A stretch of DNA of 58,988 nucleotides from Roseburia sp. (GTDB lineage Bacteria; Bacillota; Clostridia; Lachnospirales; Lachnospiraceae). The notes beneath the pieces were generated by a model. That model was not told the DNA's origin. It saw only the letters and a program-made list of their open reading frames with translations, and ran no database searches. The stretch lies in assembly GCA_017549185.1 (NCBI GenBank), contig JAFYVJ010000049.1, positions 1 through 58,988 of the forward strand, given 5' to 3'. Below, piece by piece: positions 17,502 through 27,266 of this stretch (positions within the stretch are counted from its first letter, which is position 1; each line of letters begins with the position of its first letter). The position numbers and the translations under genes are program-made.

Positions 17502-19351
17502 GCCTGTGCACCTCCTGTTTTTTCATTTTTGGTTTTGGAAGAATCAATATTTGTCGATTCACTATACAGCAAGTCATTGTTTAATTCTTGCTCAAAGTTA
17601 GCACGTTTTTCTCCAACGGCAGCCTCTAACTGCTGTTTTTCAAACATATCCCGATAAATGCCATTTAACTGCATTAACTCTTCGTGATTGCCGATTTCCT
17701 GTGCTTTTCCGTCTTCTAAAACCATGATGATATCTGCATTCTGAATGGTAGAAATACGGTGAGCAATCAAAATCGTGGTTTTACCTGCACGGTTTTCCTT
17801 TAAGTTCTTTAAAATCTGTTCTTCCGTATCGGTATCCACAGCAGAAAGGGAATCGTCTAAAATCAGAATCGGTGCGTCTTTCATAAGAGCTCTAGCAATG
17901 GAGCTACGCTGTTTCTGACCACCGGAAAGAGTCACACCACGTTCCCCTACGATAGTTTCATAACCATCTGGGAAGGCTACGATATTTTCATGTATACATG
18001 CAGCTTCGGTCGCTTTCGTAATAGCTTCCATGTCGTCGCTTTCGACACCAAAAGCAATATTATGTCTTAACGTATCAGAGAAAAGGAAGTTATCCTGCGG
18101 TACATAAGCGATGTTTTCGCGTAAGGTTTTCAGTTCAATCGTATTAATGTCTCTGCCGTCGATTAATAACATGCCAGGCTTCGTATTATATAAATGAAGC
18201 AGGAGATTGACTAAGGTAGATTTACCGTTTCCTGTACGACCGATAATGGCAAGGGTAGTGCCCGCAGGTACATGAAGATTGATATCTTCCAATGTCGGTT
18301 CACTGTGTCCTCTGTGGATGAAGGTAAGGTGAGAGAAGGTGATATCGCCTTTGATAGGGGCGATAGGAGTTACCTCCTCGTGGTCAAATACCTCTGGTTT
18401 TTCATTAAAAATATTTTGAATACGCTGGATAGAAGCGGAACCTTGAGAGAACATATTAATTGCGTCTCCGCAGGCAAGCATCGGCCATACAAGCATATTG
18501 ATGTACTGATTAAATGCGACAAAACGACCAAGCGTGATATCGCCGATTAATGCCAAATAACCGCCGTAAATCAAAGTAATCAAAACAGAAAGTCCGATGA
18601 TGACATCTAAAAGTGGCATTACCACGGACTGCATTTTAGCAATGTTTAAATTCTTTTCCTGTGTGTTAGCGTTCGCCTTGGCAAAAGCACGTAATTCTGC
18701 ACGTTCTCTTACGAATGCTTTGATAACACGGACACCGGAAATACTTTCCTGTACAAAATCAGTCAGATTAGAAACCGCTTCCTGACGGGCTTTGTAGCGA
18801 GCATGAATGATTTTACCGTAATAGATTTCGCCAAATAAAATGAAAAGCATAGGAATGATTGCGATTAAAGTCAGCTTCGCATCCACATAAACCATCATCT
18901 GAGCAACGACCATAACCGTCATAACAGTAGCATCGAAAACGCAGATAACCGCAGGACCGATGGACATACGGACTGCATTTAGGTCACTGGTAAAGTGTGT
19001 CATAAGGTCGCCCGTTTTATGCTCGTTATAATATTCCACGTCCATCTTTTCTAAGTGGGCGAACATATCATTTCTAAGTTCCTGCTCGATTTTACGGGCA
19101 GAGCCAAAGAGAAAGAAACGCCATAGAAAACGTCCGATGGTAAGGGTTAAACCGAAAATACCGATGTAGATTAAGTTCTGTACCACGCCGTTCCAGTCAA
19201 TTGCACGGGCGGTAAGTCCATCTGTGATTGTACCTGTGAATTTGGGAATGTAGATATTTGCAAAGTCTACGATAAAAAGTGTGATAATACCTGCAGAGTA
19301 CGCAAAACGATGTTTCTTTACGTACTGGAAAATAAATTGAAATGTGTTCAT
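17498..19351 (-). CDS. ABC exporter half-transporter, degenerate-site subunit (BmrC/YheI-like)
   Basis: First gene of the exporter pair. Six membrane helices precede the nucleotide-binding domain: Walker A GRTGNGKST, canonical signature LSGGQKQR, but Walker B ends LILDDSLSAVD, so the catalytic Glu is Asp. This is the hallmark of asymmetric heterodimers such as BmrCD and TM287/288, with one impaired ATP site. The 617 residues include a charged C-terminal extension of about 45 residues. In Bacillus the bmrCD pair is controlled by leader attenuation; here a long hairpin lies about 165 bases upstream, but I see no leader peptide to support that. Confidence 0.88.
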   Translation of the reverse strand: MNTFQFIFQYVKKHRFAYSAGIITLFIVDFANIYIPKFTGTITDGLTARAIDWNGVVQNLIYIGIFGLTLTIGRFLWRFFLFGSARKIEQELRNDMFAHLEKMDVEYYNEHKTGDLMTHFTSDLNAVRMSIGPAVICVFDATVMTVMVVAQMMVYVDAKLTLIAIIPMLFILFGEIYYGKIIHARYKARQEAVSNLTDFVQESISGVRVIKAFVRERAELRAFAKANANTQEKNLNIAKMQSVVMPLLDVIIGLSVLITLIYGGYLALIGDITLGRFVAFNQYINMLVWPMLACGDAINMFSQGSASIQRIQNIFNEKPEVFDHEEVTPIAPIKGDITFSHLTFIHRGHSEPTLEDINLHVPAGTTLAIIGRTGNGKSTLVNLLLHLYNTKPGMLLIDGRDINTIELKTLRENIAYVPQDNFLFSDTLRHNIAFGVESDDMEAITKATEAACIHENIVAFPDGYETIVGERGVTLSGGQKQRSSIARALMKDAPILILDDSLSAVDTDTEEQILKNLKENRAGKTTILIAHRISTIQNADIIMVLEDGKAQEIGNHEELMQLNGIYRDMFEKQQLEAAVGEKRANFEQELNNDLLYSESTNIDSSKTKNEKTGGAQA

Positions 19352-19515
19352 AATAAATGCCTTCTTTTTCGTTGGATTGTATCCAATTTTGTGTATTAGT
19401 CTATTTTATCACAATAGGGAAAATGCACAAGGGAATAATGAACATTTTTTAATAATATTGCGACAAAATAGGGCAGAGTGAATTTCATATATTTGATTTT
19501 ACATAGCGTAAATAT

Positions 19516-19597
19516 AAACATAAGAAAAGACTGTATAGGATGTTTCTTTTACGTTCTTAGCACAAAGAAACTCCTTATACAGTCTTTTCTTATGTTT
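19516..19597 (-). terminator. Very long perfect inverted repeat, htpG terminator
   Basis: A 22-bp perfect stem (19516-19537 with 19576-19597) plus an inner 8-bp stem GTTTCTTT (19542-19549) and AAAGAAAC (19564-19571). It is 40 bases after the htpG stop and upstream of the ABC operon. Stem ends rich in U on either strand allow bidirectional termination. The stem is longer than an ordinary terminator needs and may be a mobile palindrome used as one. Confidence 0.65.
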
Positions 19598-19636
19598 CAA
19601 TACACTTGTTTGAAATTAAATCATAAAATGAACAAT

Positions 19637-21718
19637 TTATTTTGTCAGCAACATCATAATTTTATTACTGCGCTCTACAAATTTTGTCATCGCATCCACA
19701 GATAACTGCTGGTTTGCAAGTACAGCAAGATCATAAAGCTGTTCACAGAACATTGGTACATGTTCAGAATCTTTGTTTTCAAAGATATATTTAACGAGTG
19801 CATTATTGGCATTTAATGTAAGTGTCTGGTCAGCAGCGAACATGCTCATGTCCATCGCACCCATGCCGTTCATAGCGTACATTTTCATCATATCCTGCAT
19901 ACGTCTTCCTTCTTCGGAAAGCGTGATGATAGAAGAGATGTTCTCGTTTTTTAATTTCTCTACTTTTACAGTGAGTTTGTCATTATTTAAAGCATTTTTA
20001 AATACTTCTGTCAAAGTATCAGTTTCTGCTTTTAATTCATCAGCAGAAGTTTCTGTTTTTAAAGCTTCTGTTAAGTCGGCATCAATACGCATGAATTTGT
20101 AGTGTTCATTGCGCTGTTCTAACTGAGTGATGAAAGAAGTATCGATGTTGTGATCTAAGATGACAGCCTGCATGTTCTGCTCTTTGAAGAGTTTGATGTA
20201 CTGTCCCTGCAACACTTTATCTGTTACATAGTATACCACTTTACGTTCATCTTTTTCTTCAGCAGCATCTGAATTGTCTGTATCTACCACTTCAGCGTCT
20301 ACCGGATTACCATCAGCATCAACGGCTTTAGCTTCTTCTTCCTTAACGAGTAATTCTGGAAGTGTGAGATATTCATCTTCTAAGTTCTTGAAGAGGATAT
20401 AATCGTTCATCTTGTCGCAGAACTTGCCATCTTTTAAGCAACCGTATTTGATGAATGGGCTGATATCATCCCAGTATTTTTCATAGTTTTCTTTCTCTGT
20501 CTTGCACATACCTGTGAGCTTGTCAGCTACTTTTTTCGTAATGTATTCAGAGATTTTCTTTACGAAACCATCGTTCTGTAATGCAGAACGGGAAACGTTA
20601 AGAGGTAAATCAGGACAGTCAATCACACCTTTTAAGAGCATTAAAAACTCTGGAATAACTTCCTTGATGTTATCAGCGATGAATACCTGATTGTTGTAAA
20701 GTTTGATGGTTCCTTCGATAGAATCATATTCTGTATTAATCTTAGGGAAGTAGAGGATACCCTTTAAGTTGAATGGGTAGTCCATATTTAAGTGAATCCA
20801 GAATAATGGTTCTTTATAATCTAAGAATACTTTGCGGTAGAATGCTTTGTATTCTTCGTCTGTACAATCTTTTGGATTCTTTGCCCAAAGTGGGTTTGTA
20901 TCGTTTAATGGAACCGGACGCTTCTCAATTTTTAATTTTTCTTTTGCTGGAGAAACTTCAACGATTTCTTTTTCGCCGTTTTCATTTTCTTTTTCTTCTG
21001 TCTTAGCAGGTTCGTGGATTTCTTCTACAACTACGTCTGTATCTAACTTGTCGGCAGCGTCGATTGTTTCGTACTGAGTCTCTGCGTTTGCTTTTGATAA
21101 GAAAATTGGTGTTGGCATGAAAGAACAGTATTTTTCGATGACTTCTCTTGCACGGTATTCGTTAGCAAACTGTACACTTTCTTCATTCAAGTATAAAGTG
21201 ATTTCTGTACCAACGCTTTCTTTGATGCCATCTGTCATAGTAAATTCTGTACCGCCATCACAGCTCCAGTGAACCGCTGTGGCACCATTCTGGTAAGAGA
21301 GTGTGTCGATTGTAACCTGGTCAGCTACCATGAATGCAGAGTAGAAACCTAAACCGAAGTGACCGATAATCTGATCATCGTTTGCTTTGTCTTTGTATTT
21401 TTCGATAAAGTCTGTTGCTCCGGAAAAAGCAATCTGGTTGATATATTCTTCTACCTCGTCAGCAGTCATACCAAGACCGTTGTCGATGAATTTTAATGTT
21501 TTTTCTTCTGGATTTACAATAATCTGAATCTGTGGTTTGTAATCAGCTGGAAGCTGGAACTCGCCCATCATGTCTAATTTTTTAAGTTTAGTGATTGCAT
21601 CGCAACCGTTACTGATTAATTCACGATAGAAGATATCGTGGTCAGAATATAACCACTTTTTAATAATAGGAAAGAGGTTATCGCTATTAATTGAAAGATT
21701 TCCATGTTTTTCTGCCAT
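19637..21718 (-). CDS. htpG: Molecular chaperone HtpG (Hsp90)
   Basis: Cytosolic ATP-dependent chaperone. The N-terminal GHKL ATPase shows SDHDIFYRELISNGCDA, FIDNGLGM and GHFGLGFYSAFMV. The middle domain has NVSRSALQND (the conserved NVSRE-like catalytic loop with Ser in place of Glu), and the C-terminal dimerisation domain follows. Two acidic linkers rich in Glu (about residues 210-240 and 440-470) enlarge the 693-residue protein beyond E. coli HtpG (624). A perfect CIRCE element lies 135 bases upstream, so HrcA control is likely. Confidence 0.95.
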   Translation of the reverse strand: MAEKHGNLSINSDNLFPIIKKWLYSDHDIFYRELISNGCDAITKLKKLDMMGEFQLPADYKPQIQIIVNPEEKTLKFIDNGLGMTADEVEEYINQIAFSGATDFIEKYKDKANDDQIIGHFGLGFYSAFMVADQVTIDTLSYQNGATAVHWSCDGGTEFTMTDGIKESVGTEITLYLNEESVQFANEYRAREVIEKYCSFMPTPIFLSKANAETQYETIDAADKLDTDVVVEEIHEPAKTEEKENENGEKEIVEVSPAKEKLKIEKRPVPLNDTNPLWAKNPKDCTDEEYKAFYRKVFLDYKEPLFWIHLNMDYPFNLKGILYFPKINTEYDSIEGTIKLYNNQVFIADNIKEVIPEFLMLLKGVIDCPDLPLNVSRSALQNDGFVKKISEYITKKVADKLTGMCKTEKENYEKYWDDISPFIKYGCLKDGKFCDKMNDYILFKNLEDEYLTLPELLVKEEEAKAVDADGNPVDAEVVDTDNSDAAEEKDERKVVYYVTDKVLQGQYIKLFKEQNMQAVILDHNIDTSFITQLEQRNEHYKFMRIDADLTEALKTETSADELKAETDTLTEVFKNALNNDKLTVKVEKLKNENISSIITLSEEGRRMQDMMKMYAMNGMGAMDMSMFAADQTLTLNANNALVKYIFENKDSEHVPMFCEQLYDLAVLANQQLSVDAMTKFVERSNKIMMLLTK

Positions 21719-21852
21719 AATAAAATACTCCTTTTACTACATATATTTTCGGTGTGCATGATTGCATGGCACGCAAAAAGCACAAAACATTTCATAAGAT
21801 TTCTCCCATAGATATGATAATAAAACTTCAAAACACAAATGTCAATAGATAA

Positions 21853-21879
21853 TTAGCACTCAAAAGCAAAGAGTGCTAA
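21853..21879. promoter_or_regulatory. CIRCE element (HrcA operator)
   Basis: TTAGCACTC, 9-base spacer, GAGTGCTAA: an exact match to the CIRCE consensus. It lies between the divergent htpG (start 21718) and the 940-residue zinc-ribbon gene (start 22032), so it could repress either or both through HrcA. Confidence 0.93.
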
Positions 21880-22031
21880 CAAAGAGTGGGGATGTAATTT
21901 GCGAAAACCTTTATAAATTTGAGAATTAAGTGGAAAAAACAGACTATAAGTACTATACTAATAAATATGATTATCTCTAACTGTCTGCAAGAAAGACGAA
22001 GACAGAGGGAGTTATTTTATAGGAGAGATCT

Positions 22032-24854
22032 ATGATTGTTTTAAATGCTACTCCGGAATTGAGATTAACTTTTGAGAAACTGATTCAGACCATGGAAGTA
22101 CCCGTAAAGTGGAATGGTCTTTTTGTGGTGATTGATAATACGCTGATTTTACAGGGGGATGTACGTTCTTTGTTTTTCCATTTTGATAGTAGAAAAGTAA
22201 TGACGAATATCATTGATTTGGATATCAAAGTACAGCAAATCACACCAGTAGAGAATAATCCTTATATAAAAAATGTAATCAATATGCTATTGTATGCTTT
22301 TGGGAAATGGGGCAATATCAAGGGTTTGACAGTGGAAAAGGATTATGCACAACTCGGAAAATTGTTCGCAAATATTTTAGGTGAAATGGATATCGAGCCA
22401 GAGTATACGAAGGAGCATTTTTGGTTTTTTCAAAAAGGTGTTCGGATTGTGTATGAAGAGGTGGTGGAGTGTGCTCTTTCTTATAAGGAAAAGAATCCGG
22501 AGATCCCAAATGAAGAGAGTAAAGGACTTTGGCATAAATTGGTTTGGAAGCAGACGTTTGAAGAATTTCCGGTACATGAGACAACGGCAAGAGAACGTAA
22601 TCGTAATCGTCTAGGAAACAATTTTTATCTGAGTAGTTATGCGTGTCCAGATTGTAAAAATAAAATGCATGGTGTGGTGTATCAAGTTGGTGGAGAGTTT
22701 ACGATTGATACTAACGAAGGAAGAGTTAAGATAGCCCGTGCTTATACTTGTGGAACATGTTGTACGTTTTATACACCGAGACCTCGCCGTCTGTTGATAG
22801 ACGGGGATTGTTATCTTATGGATTTTGCCGGTGATAAAGTAGCATATCAGGATTATCAAGAACTGCTAGGAAAAAATGGAGGAAAGTTCTGTAATCCGAA
22901 CTATAACACATATGTAGACAAAGAGGGCGTAGGTGGTATGCCATTGTCCAGTGGACAGATTGCCGGTAATAAGAATGTGGCAAAAACACTAGGGCAGTCT
23001 GGTGGATTATCCAATCAGAGTGAATCAGACGAATGGCTTTTGGCAGAATTTCGAGAGCTGTTAGAGGAAATTGATGACTTGCCAAAACGTGAATTTGAAC
23101 AGTTTTTTGCGAAAGTGACAGAAGGATTTTTCCCAGAAAAAATGATTGAACCCGTGGAAAAAGAGTTGTGGAAAAAACACGATGCAAGAAAGCGTGGAAA
23201 AAAGACCAGTGGCGGCATAAAAGGTTTAGAGAAGTTACCGGTCGTAAGAAAGTCAAATAATAAGACGGATAATAATCGTCTGGAATCAAGACAAGAAAAA
23301 GTGCTTCAGTCACAAAAGGACACGGATACGAACCAGACGACAAATAGGAAATCTACGGATGATTTTATAGAAGATAAAGTAACACAGGAAAAAGTCGAGC
23401 GTTATAAAACGCGATTAAATTTGTTTTCAAGGTTATCGGAACGTCAGCGTAATGAACTTGTGAAACAGATATCTATGGATGCATCAATTCCAAGTGATAT
23501 CAAAAATGAATTATTAGATACTGCAAAAGCACGAAAGAAACAGGATAATTTTGATAAATTAAAAGAAAAAGTAGCCGGAGCAAAAAATAAGAATCGCCTT
23601 ATGATGTTTCGAGTATATGAAGAAATTGATGAGGCTGATTTAGAGGAAGTGGAGCGGAAAAAACTATTCGAATTGACTGGACTAAGTACAAAGGAATATC
23701 ATGAGTATTTGAAAGAAAAAGAAGATACGTTTGATTTACGTGAAGCAAAGAGCGATGAGGAGATAGAGTTAGGACAAAGAAATGATTCGAATAGTAGTGT
23801 AAAGGGACATAAAGATGTAGGAGCGAGTCATGGCAGTATGGCAGACAAGATCGGGAAAGTAGTAAAACGAAATTCTGTTCATAACAAAAAACAGGAAGTA
23901 GAGAACAGTACCAAAAAGCCGGGTATAAATCGCTCTGCAATAAATAAAGCGTCAGATATTCGTGAAATTGAATCCATGATTCGAGAAACTCGATCTACAA
24001 GTCGCGAGGATTTAAAACAACTGTTAGATAATCTTTTGTCACAGGATTTTGATGAGGAAGTATTAGAGCCTTATGTAGAACATGTGAGGTCTCAGATAAA
24101 ACGGTTGGATGAGGAATATCTAGATAGTCTTTTAGGCGATGTGCTAAAACTCTCTTCGGATGAAGGAACTAAGGTTTACGAAGAGATATTATCAGCAGAT
24201 ATTTTACCGGAATTAAAAGCAAATGCCTTAAATCAGTTAGAATTACGTTTGTCTAAAATAAAGACGGATGAGTGTGAGTTATTGGTACAAAAGCTTCGAA
24301 AAGAAATGGAAGAAGCAGGAGTGAAAGAGTCGGACAGACATTATTACTATCCGGCGAAACGGGTATTAGAAAAGGAAGCAGCCGAAGAGGAAGTGGCAGT
24401 AATAGATTACGCAAAGGCTTCATACGGTGCGGGAATGGGACTTTTTGAGTATCCAATCTGGGCGGTAGATACAACATTAAGTCGTTCCGGTGAGAAGGGA
24501 ATGTTTTTAACTCCAGAAAAGATATATTACAGTAATCTCACTACTTCTTATCGTATTTCGGTATTTGCAATTGATCATATAAGTGCGTCTACCGGGTTAC
24601 TAAACCGGGGGCTTTATGTGCATCAGAAAAATGGTGGGAAGATAAAACTTCCTTATGCGGTAGAGACTACAGAACTTCCAAAGCTAGCAGAGGTACTAGA
24701 TGCGTTTGTAAAGTATCTGCAAGAGAAGCCATTCTCTCGTAAAGAAGTTTATTTAGCCCAAGAAAATCATGAGGAAATTTGCTGTTTTAGATGTGGATAT
24801 GTATACCGGTGGGCAGACACTTGTCCAAAGTGTGGATACAAAGCAAATCAATAG
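22032..24854 (+). CDS. Large unknown zinc-ribbon protein (940 residues) next to CIRCE
   Basis: I do not recognise a named family. An N-terminal globular part (about 1-290) holds a four-Cys zinc knuckle (C205, C208, C240, C243). Residues about 310-720 are highly charged, Lys/Glu-rich and predicted helical or disordered, with repeated helical pairs. Residues about 790-900 resemble a PH-like beta domain (FEYPIWAVDTTLS to LPKLAEVLDAF). The C-terminus is a zinc ribbon (C918, C921, C931, C934). No signal peptide or membrane segment. RBS AGGAGAG is 6 bases upstream. The neighbouring CIRCE box suggests possible heat-shock control. Confidence 0.7.
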   Translation: MIVLNATPELRLTFEKLIQTMEVPVKWNGLFVVIDNTLILQGDVRSLFFHFDSRKVMTNIIDLDIKVQQITPVENNPYIKNVINMLLYAFGKWGNIKGLTVEKDYAQLGKLFANILGEMDIEPEYTKEHFWFFQKGVRIVYEEVVECALSYKEKNPEIPNEESKGLWHKLVWKQTFEEFPVHETTARERNRNRLGNNFYLSSYACPDCKNKMHGVVYQVGGEFTIDTNEGRVKIARAYTCGTCCTFYTPRPRRLLIDGDCYLMDFAGDKVAYQDYQELLGKNGGKFCNPNYNTYVDKEGVGGMPLSSGQIAGNKNVAKTLGQSGGLSNQSESDEWLLAEFRELLEEIDDLPKREFEQFFAKVTEGFFPEKMIEPVEKELWKKHDARKRGKKTSGGIKGLEKLPVVRKSNNKTDNNRLESRQEKVLQSQKDTDTNQTTNRKSTDDFIEDKVTQEKVERYKTRLNLFSRLSERQRNELVKQISMDASIPSDIKNELLDTAKARKKQDNFDKLKEKVAGAKNKNRLMMFRVYEEIDEADLEEVERKKLFELTGLSTKEYHEYLKEKEDTFDLREAKSDEEIELGQRNDSNSSVKGHKDVGASHGSMADKIGKVVKRNSVHNKKQEVENSTKKPGINRSAINKASDIREIESMIRETRSTSREDLKQLLDNLLSQDFDEEVLEPYVEHVRSQIKRLDEEYLDSLLGDVLKLSSDEGTKVYEEILSADILPELKANALNQLELRLSKIKTDECELLVQKLRKEMEEAGVKESDRHYYYPAKRVLEKEAAEEEVAVIDYAKASYGAGMGLFEYPIWAVDTTLSRSGEKGMFLTPEKIYYSNLTTSYRISVFAIDHISASTGLLNRGLYVHQKNGGKIKLPYAVETTELPKLAEVLDAFVKYLQEKPFSRKEVYLAQENHEEICCFRCGYVYRWADTCPKCGYKANQ

Positions 24855-24884
24855 TATTTATTTGCTAAAAAGGTAAAATAGCTA

Positions 24885-24912
24885 TTGCAATTTTAAGACA
24901 AAGTGGTAAAAT
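24885..24912 (+). promoter_or_regulatory. Promoter for the iron alcohol dehydrogenase
   Basis: TTGCAA (24885-24890), 16-base spacer, TAAAAT (24907-24912). It lies about 65 bases before the start codon; a strong AGGAGGAGA ribosome site follows. Consistent with a highly expressed gene. Confidence 0.6.
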
Positions 24913-24975
24913 ATCCGTATGTTTGTTAAAAAAATAACAACTAGTATATTTGGTATATTTTAGGAGGAGATAGTA

Positions 24976-26193
24976 ATGGCTAGATTTACATTACCAAGAG
25001 ACTTATATCATGGAAAAGGTTCCATCGAAGTCTTAAAAACATTAAAAGGTAAAAAAGCAATGGTGTGCGTAGGCGGGGGTTCTATGAAACGTTTCGGTTT
25101 CTTGGATCGCATCGTAGCTTATTTGGAAGAAGCAGGTATGGAAGTTGCTTTAATTGAAGGTATCGAACCGGATCCATCTGTAGATACAGTTATGGCAGGT
25201 GCTGCTAAAATGTTAGAATTTGAACCTGATTGGATTGTAGCAGTAGGTGGTGGTTCACCAATTGATGCTGCAAAAGCTATGTGGGTTAAATACGAATATC
25301 CAGAAATCACATTTGAAGAAATGTGTGTAGTTTTCGGTATGCCAGAACTTCGTAAAAAAGCTCGTTTCGTAGCAATTCCTTCTACATCAGGTACTGCTAC
25401 AGAAGTAACCGCTTTCTCTGTAATTACAGATTATACAAAAGGTATCAAATATCCATTAGCAGACTTTGAAATCACACCTGACGTAGCAATCGTTGATCCT
25501 GATTTAGCCGAGACAATGCCTCAGAAATTAGTTGCACATACAGGTATGGATGCTATGACACATGCAGTTGAAGCATATGTTTCTACAGCAAACTGTGATT
25601 TCACAGATCCATTAGCATTACATGCAATCAAAATGGTGAAAAATGACTTAGTAGAGTCTTACAATGGAGATATGTCTAAGAGAGCATCTATGCACAATGC
25701 ACAGTGTCTTGCAGGTATGGCATTCTCTAACGCATTACTTGGTATTGTTCACTCAATGGCTCACAAGACAGGTGCAGCATTCGAAGAATTCGGTGCACAC
25801 ATCATCCATGGTGCAGCAAACGCTATGTACTTACCAAAAGTAATCACATTCAATGCAAAAGATGAGACAGCTAAGAAACGTTACGGCGAAATCGCAGATT
25901 TCATCGGTCTTGGCGGTGCTAACGATGACGAAAAAGTTGCATTATTAATCAAATACTTACGTCAGATGAACGATGATTTAAGAATTCCGCAGTGTATCAA
26001 GAACTATGGTGTAGACAGCTACTACGCAGAACAGGGCTTCGTTCCGGAAGAAGTATTCTTAGAGAGACTTCCAGAAATTGCTAAGAATGCAGTAGCAGAT
26101 GCTTGTACAGGTTCTAACCCACGTCAGCCAAGCGTTGAAGAGATGGAAAAATTATTGAAATGTTGCTACTATGATACAGAAGTAGATTTCTAA
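24976..26193 (+). CDS. Iron-containing alcohol dehydrogenase
   Basis: NAD(P)H-dependent reduction of aldehydes to alcohols (ethanol/butanol type) in fermentation. The group III ADH fold shows the nucleotide loop AVGGGSPIDAAKA, the STSGTATEVT block, and metal ligands in GMDAMTHAVEAYVS, GIVHSMAHKTG and HIIHGAANA. 405 residues is normal and similar to the C-terminal half of AdhE. Codon use is strongly biased compared with neighbours, which suggests high expression. It has its own promoter and terminator. Substrate (ethanol, butanol, 1,3-propanediol) is not resolved. Confidence 0.93.
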   Translation: MARFTLPRDLYHGKGSIEVLKTLKGKKAMVCVGGGSMKRFGFLDRIVAYLEEAGMEVALIEGIEPDPSVDTVMAGAAKMLEFEPDWIVAVGGGSPIDAAKAMWVKYEYPEITFEEMCVVFGMPELRKKARFVAIPSTSGTATEVTAFSVITDYTKGIKYPLADFEITPDVAIVDPDLAETMPQKLVAHTGMDAMTHAVEAYVSTANCDFTDPLALHAIKMVKNDLVESYNGDMSKRASMHNAQCLAGMAFSNALLGIVHSMAHKTGAAFEEFGAHIIHGAANAMYLPKVITFNAKDETAKKRYGEIADFIGLGGANDDEKVALLIKYLRQMNDDLRIPQCIKNYGVDSYYAEQGFVPEEVFLERLPEIAKNAVADACTGSNPRQPSVEEMEKLLKCCYYDTEVDF

Positions 26194-26214
26194 AATTACA
26201 TAAATGGTAAAATG

Positions 26215-26247
26215 ACCGCGTCAGGAGTGTATCTTGACGCGGTTTTC
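26215..26247 (+). terminator. Rho-independent terminator of the alcohol dehydrogenase
   Basis: ACCGCGTCA (26215-26223) pairs perfectly with TGACGCGGT (26235-26243), followed by TTTC. Confidence 0.85.
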
Positions 26248-26307
26248 AGTTGTCTTACTGAATACTCTGTGAAATCGGCACATATATTTTTATGAGAATG
26301 AGAATTA

Positions 26308-27192
26308 GTGAGTATATTAGTGAAAACAATTCATGTGAGACAGCAGATAAAAGGCAGTATTCAGAAAATAAAAGGTATGAAGTATACAAAATATATAGGA
26401 ATATATGCGGTATTTCTGCTCATGTTTTTCATGGGAAGGTATACTGCCAGTTTTGTGCAGGAATATACGGAAACAATGAATGTCGTAATGCAGACGGAAA
26501 ACTGGGGATTGGGATTTGGTGGTGTTGCAGAGGGTGGTCAGCCGACAGGAAATGCTACACCGGAAGCATTGAAGCAATATGATGCCTATTATGTAGGAAA
26601 AACGGATAAAAAAGTGATTTATCTGACCTTTGATTGTGGTTATGAAAACGGTAACACAAGTGCCATTTTAGATGCACTTAAGAAACATAACGCACTCGCA
26701 ACTTTTTTTGTGGTTGGTCATTATGTGGAGTCTGCACCGGATATGGTAAAGCGGATGATAGAAGAGGGACACACAGTAGGTAATCACACCTATCATCATC
26801 CGGATATGAGTGCAATTTCTAATTTGGCTGCTTTTCAGAAGGAAATGGATGATGTAGCAAATGCGTTTAAAGAAGTTACAGGAACGGACATGTCCATGTA
26901 TTACAGACCACCCCAAGGTAAGTATAGTACGAATAATCTACAGATGGCTCAGCAATTAGGTTATGCTACTTTTTTCTGGAGTTTGGCTTATGTAGACTGG
27001 AATGTAGATAAACAGCCAAGTCATGAGGAGGCATTAAGCAAGCTGACCGGACGTGTGCATCCGGGTGCTGTGGTGCTATTACACAATACGTCAAAGACCA
27101 ATGGTGAGATTTTAGATGAGCTGCTGACAAAGTGGGAGGAGATGGGATATGCGTTTGGAACACTGGAAGAACTAAAGTCAGCTATGCAATAG
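26308..27192 (+). CDS. Polysaccharide deacetylase, PdaA-like
   Basis: A membrane-anchored NodB-fold deacetylase. An N-terminal hydrophobic segment (YIGIYAVFLLMFFMG) anchors or exports the protein. The NodB motifs are TFDCGYENGNT with the catalytic Asp, NHTYHHPDM with the metal His pair, RPPQGKYS and VVLLHNTS. The TFDxGYENG form is characteristic of PdaA, which removes acetyl groups from N-acetylmuramic acid during muramic-delta-lactam (spore cortex) synthesis. The start is uncertain: GTG 26308, GTG 26320 or ATG 26377 (just before the membrane segment). Confidence 0.87.
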   Translation: MSILVKTIHVRQQIKGSIQKIKGMKYTKYIGIYAVFLLMFFMGRYTASFVQEYTETMNVVMQTENWGLGFGGVAEGGQPTGNATPEALKQYDAYYVGKTDKKVIYLTFDCGYENGNTSAILDALKKHNALATFFVVGHYVESAPDMVKRMIEEGHTVGNHTYHHPDMSAISNLAAFQKEMDDVANAFKEVTGTDMSMYYRPPQGKYSTNNLQMAQQLGYATFFWSLAYVDWNVDKQPSHEEALSKLTGRVHPGAVVLLHNTSKTNGEILDELLTKWEEMGYAFGTLEELKSAMQ

Positions 27193-27266
27193 GCCGATAT
27201 ATCATATAACGAGAAAAAGGATTTTCAAAATTGATTCAGGGATGATTTTGAAAGGAAGAAGTTAGT

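Noticed and set aside
21616-21831. 71-codon minus-strand frame upstream of htpG
   Set aside because: It overlaps the htpG start in another frame and lacks a ribosome site and similarity; the region is the htpG leader below the CIRCE box.
22816-23343. 175-codon frame on the minus strand
   Set aside because: It is antisense to the Lys/Glu-rich middle of the 940-residue gene, and its composition is that expected from a shadow frame.
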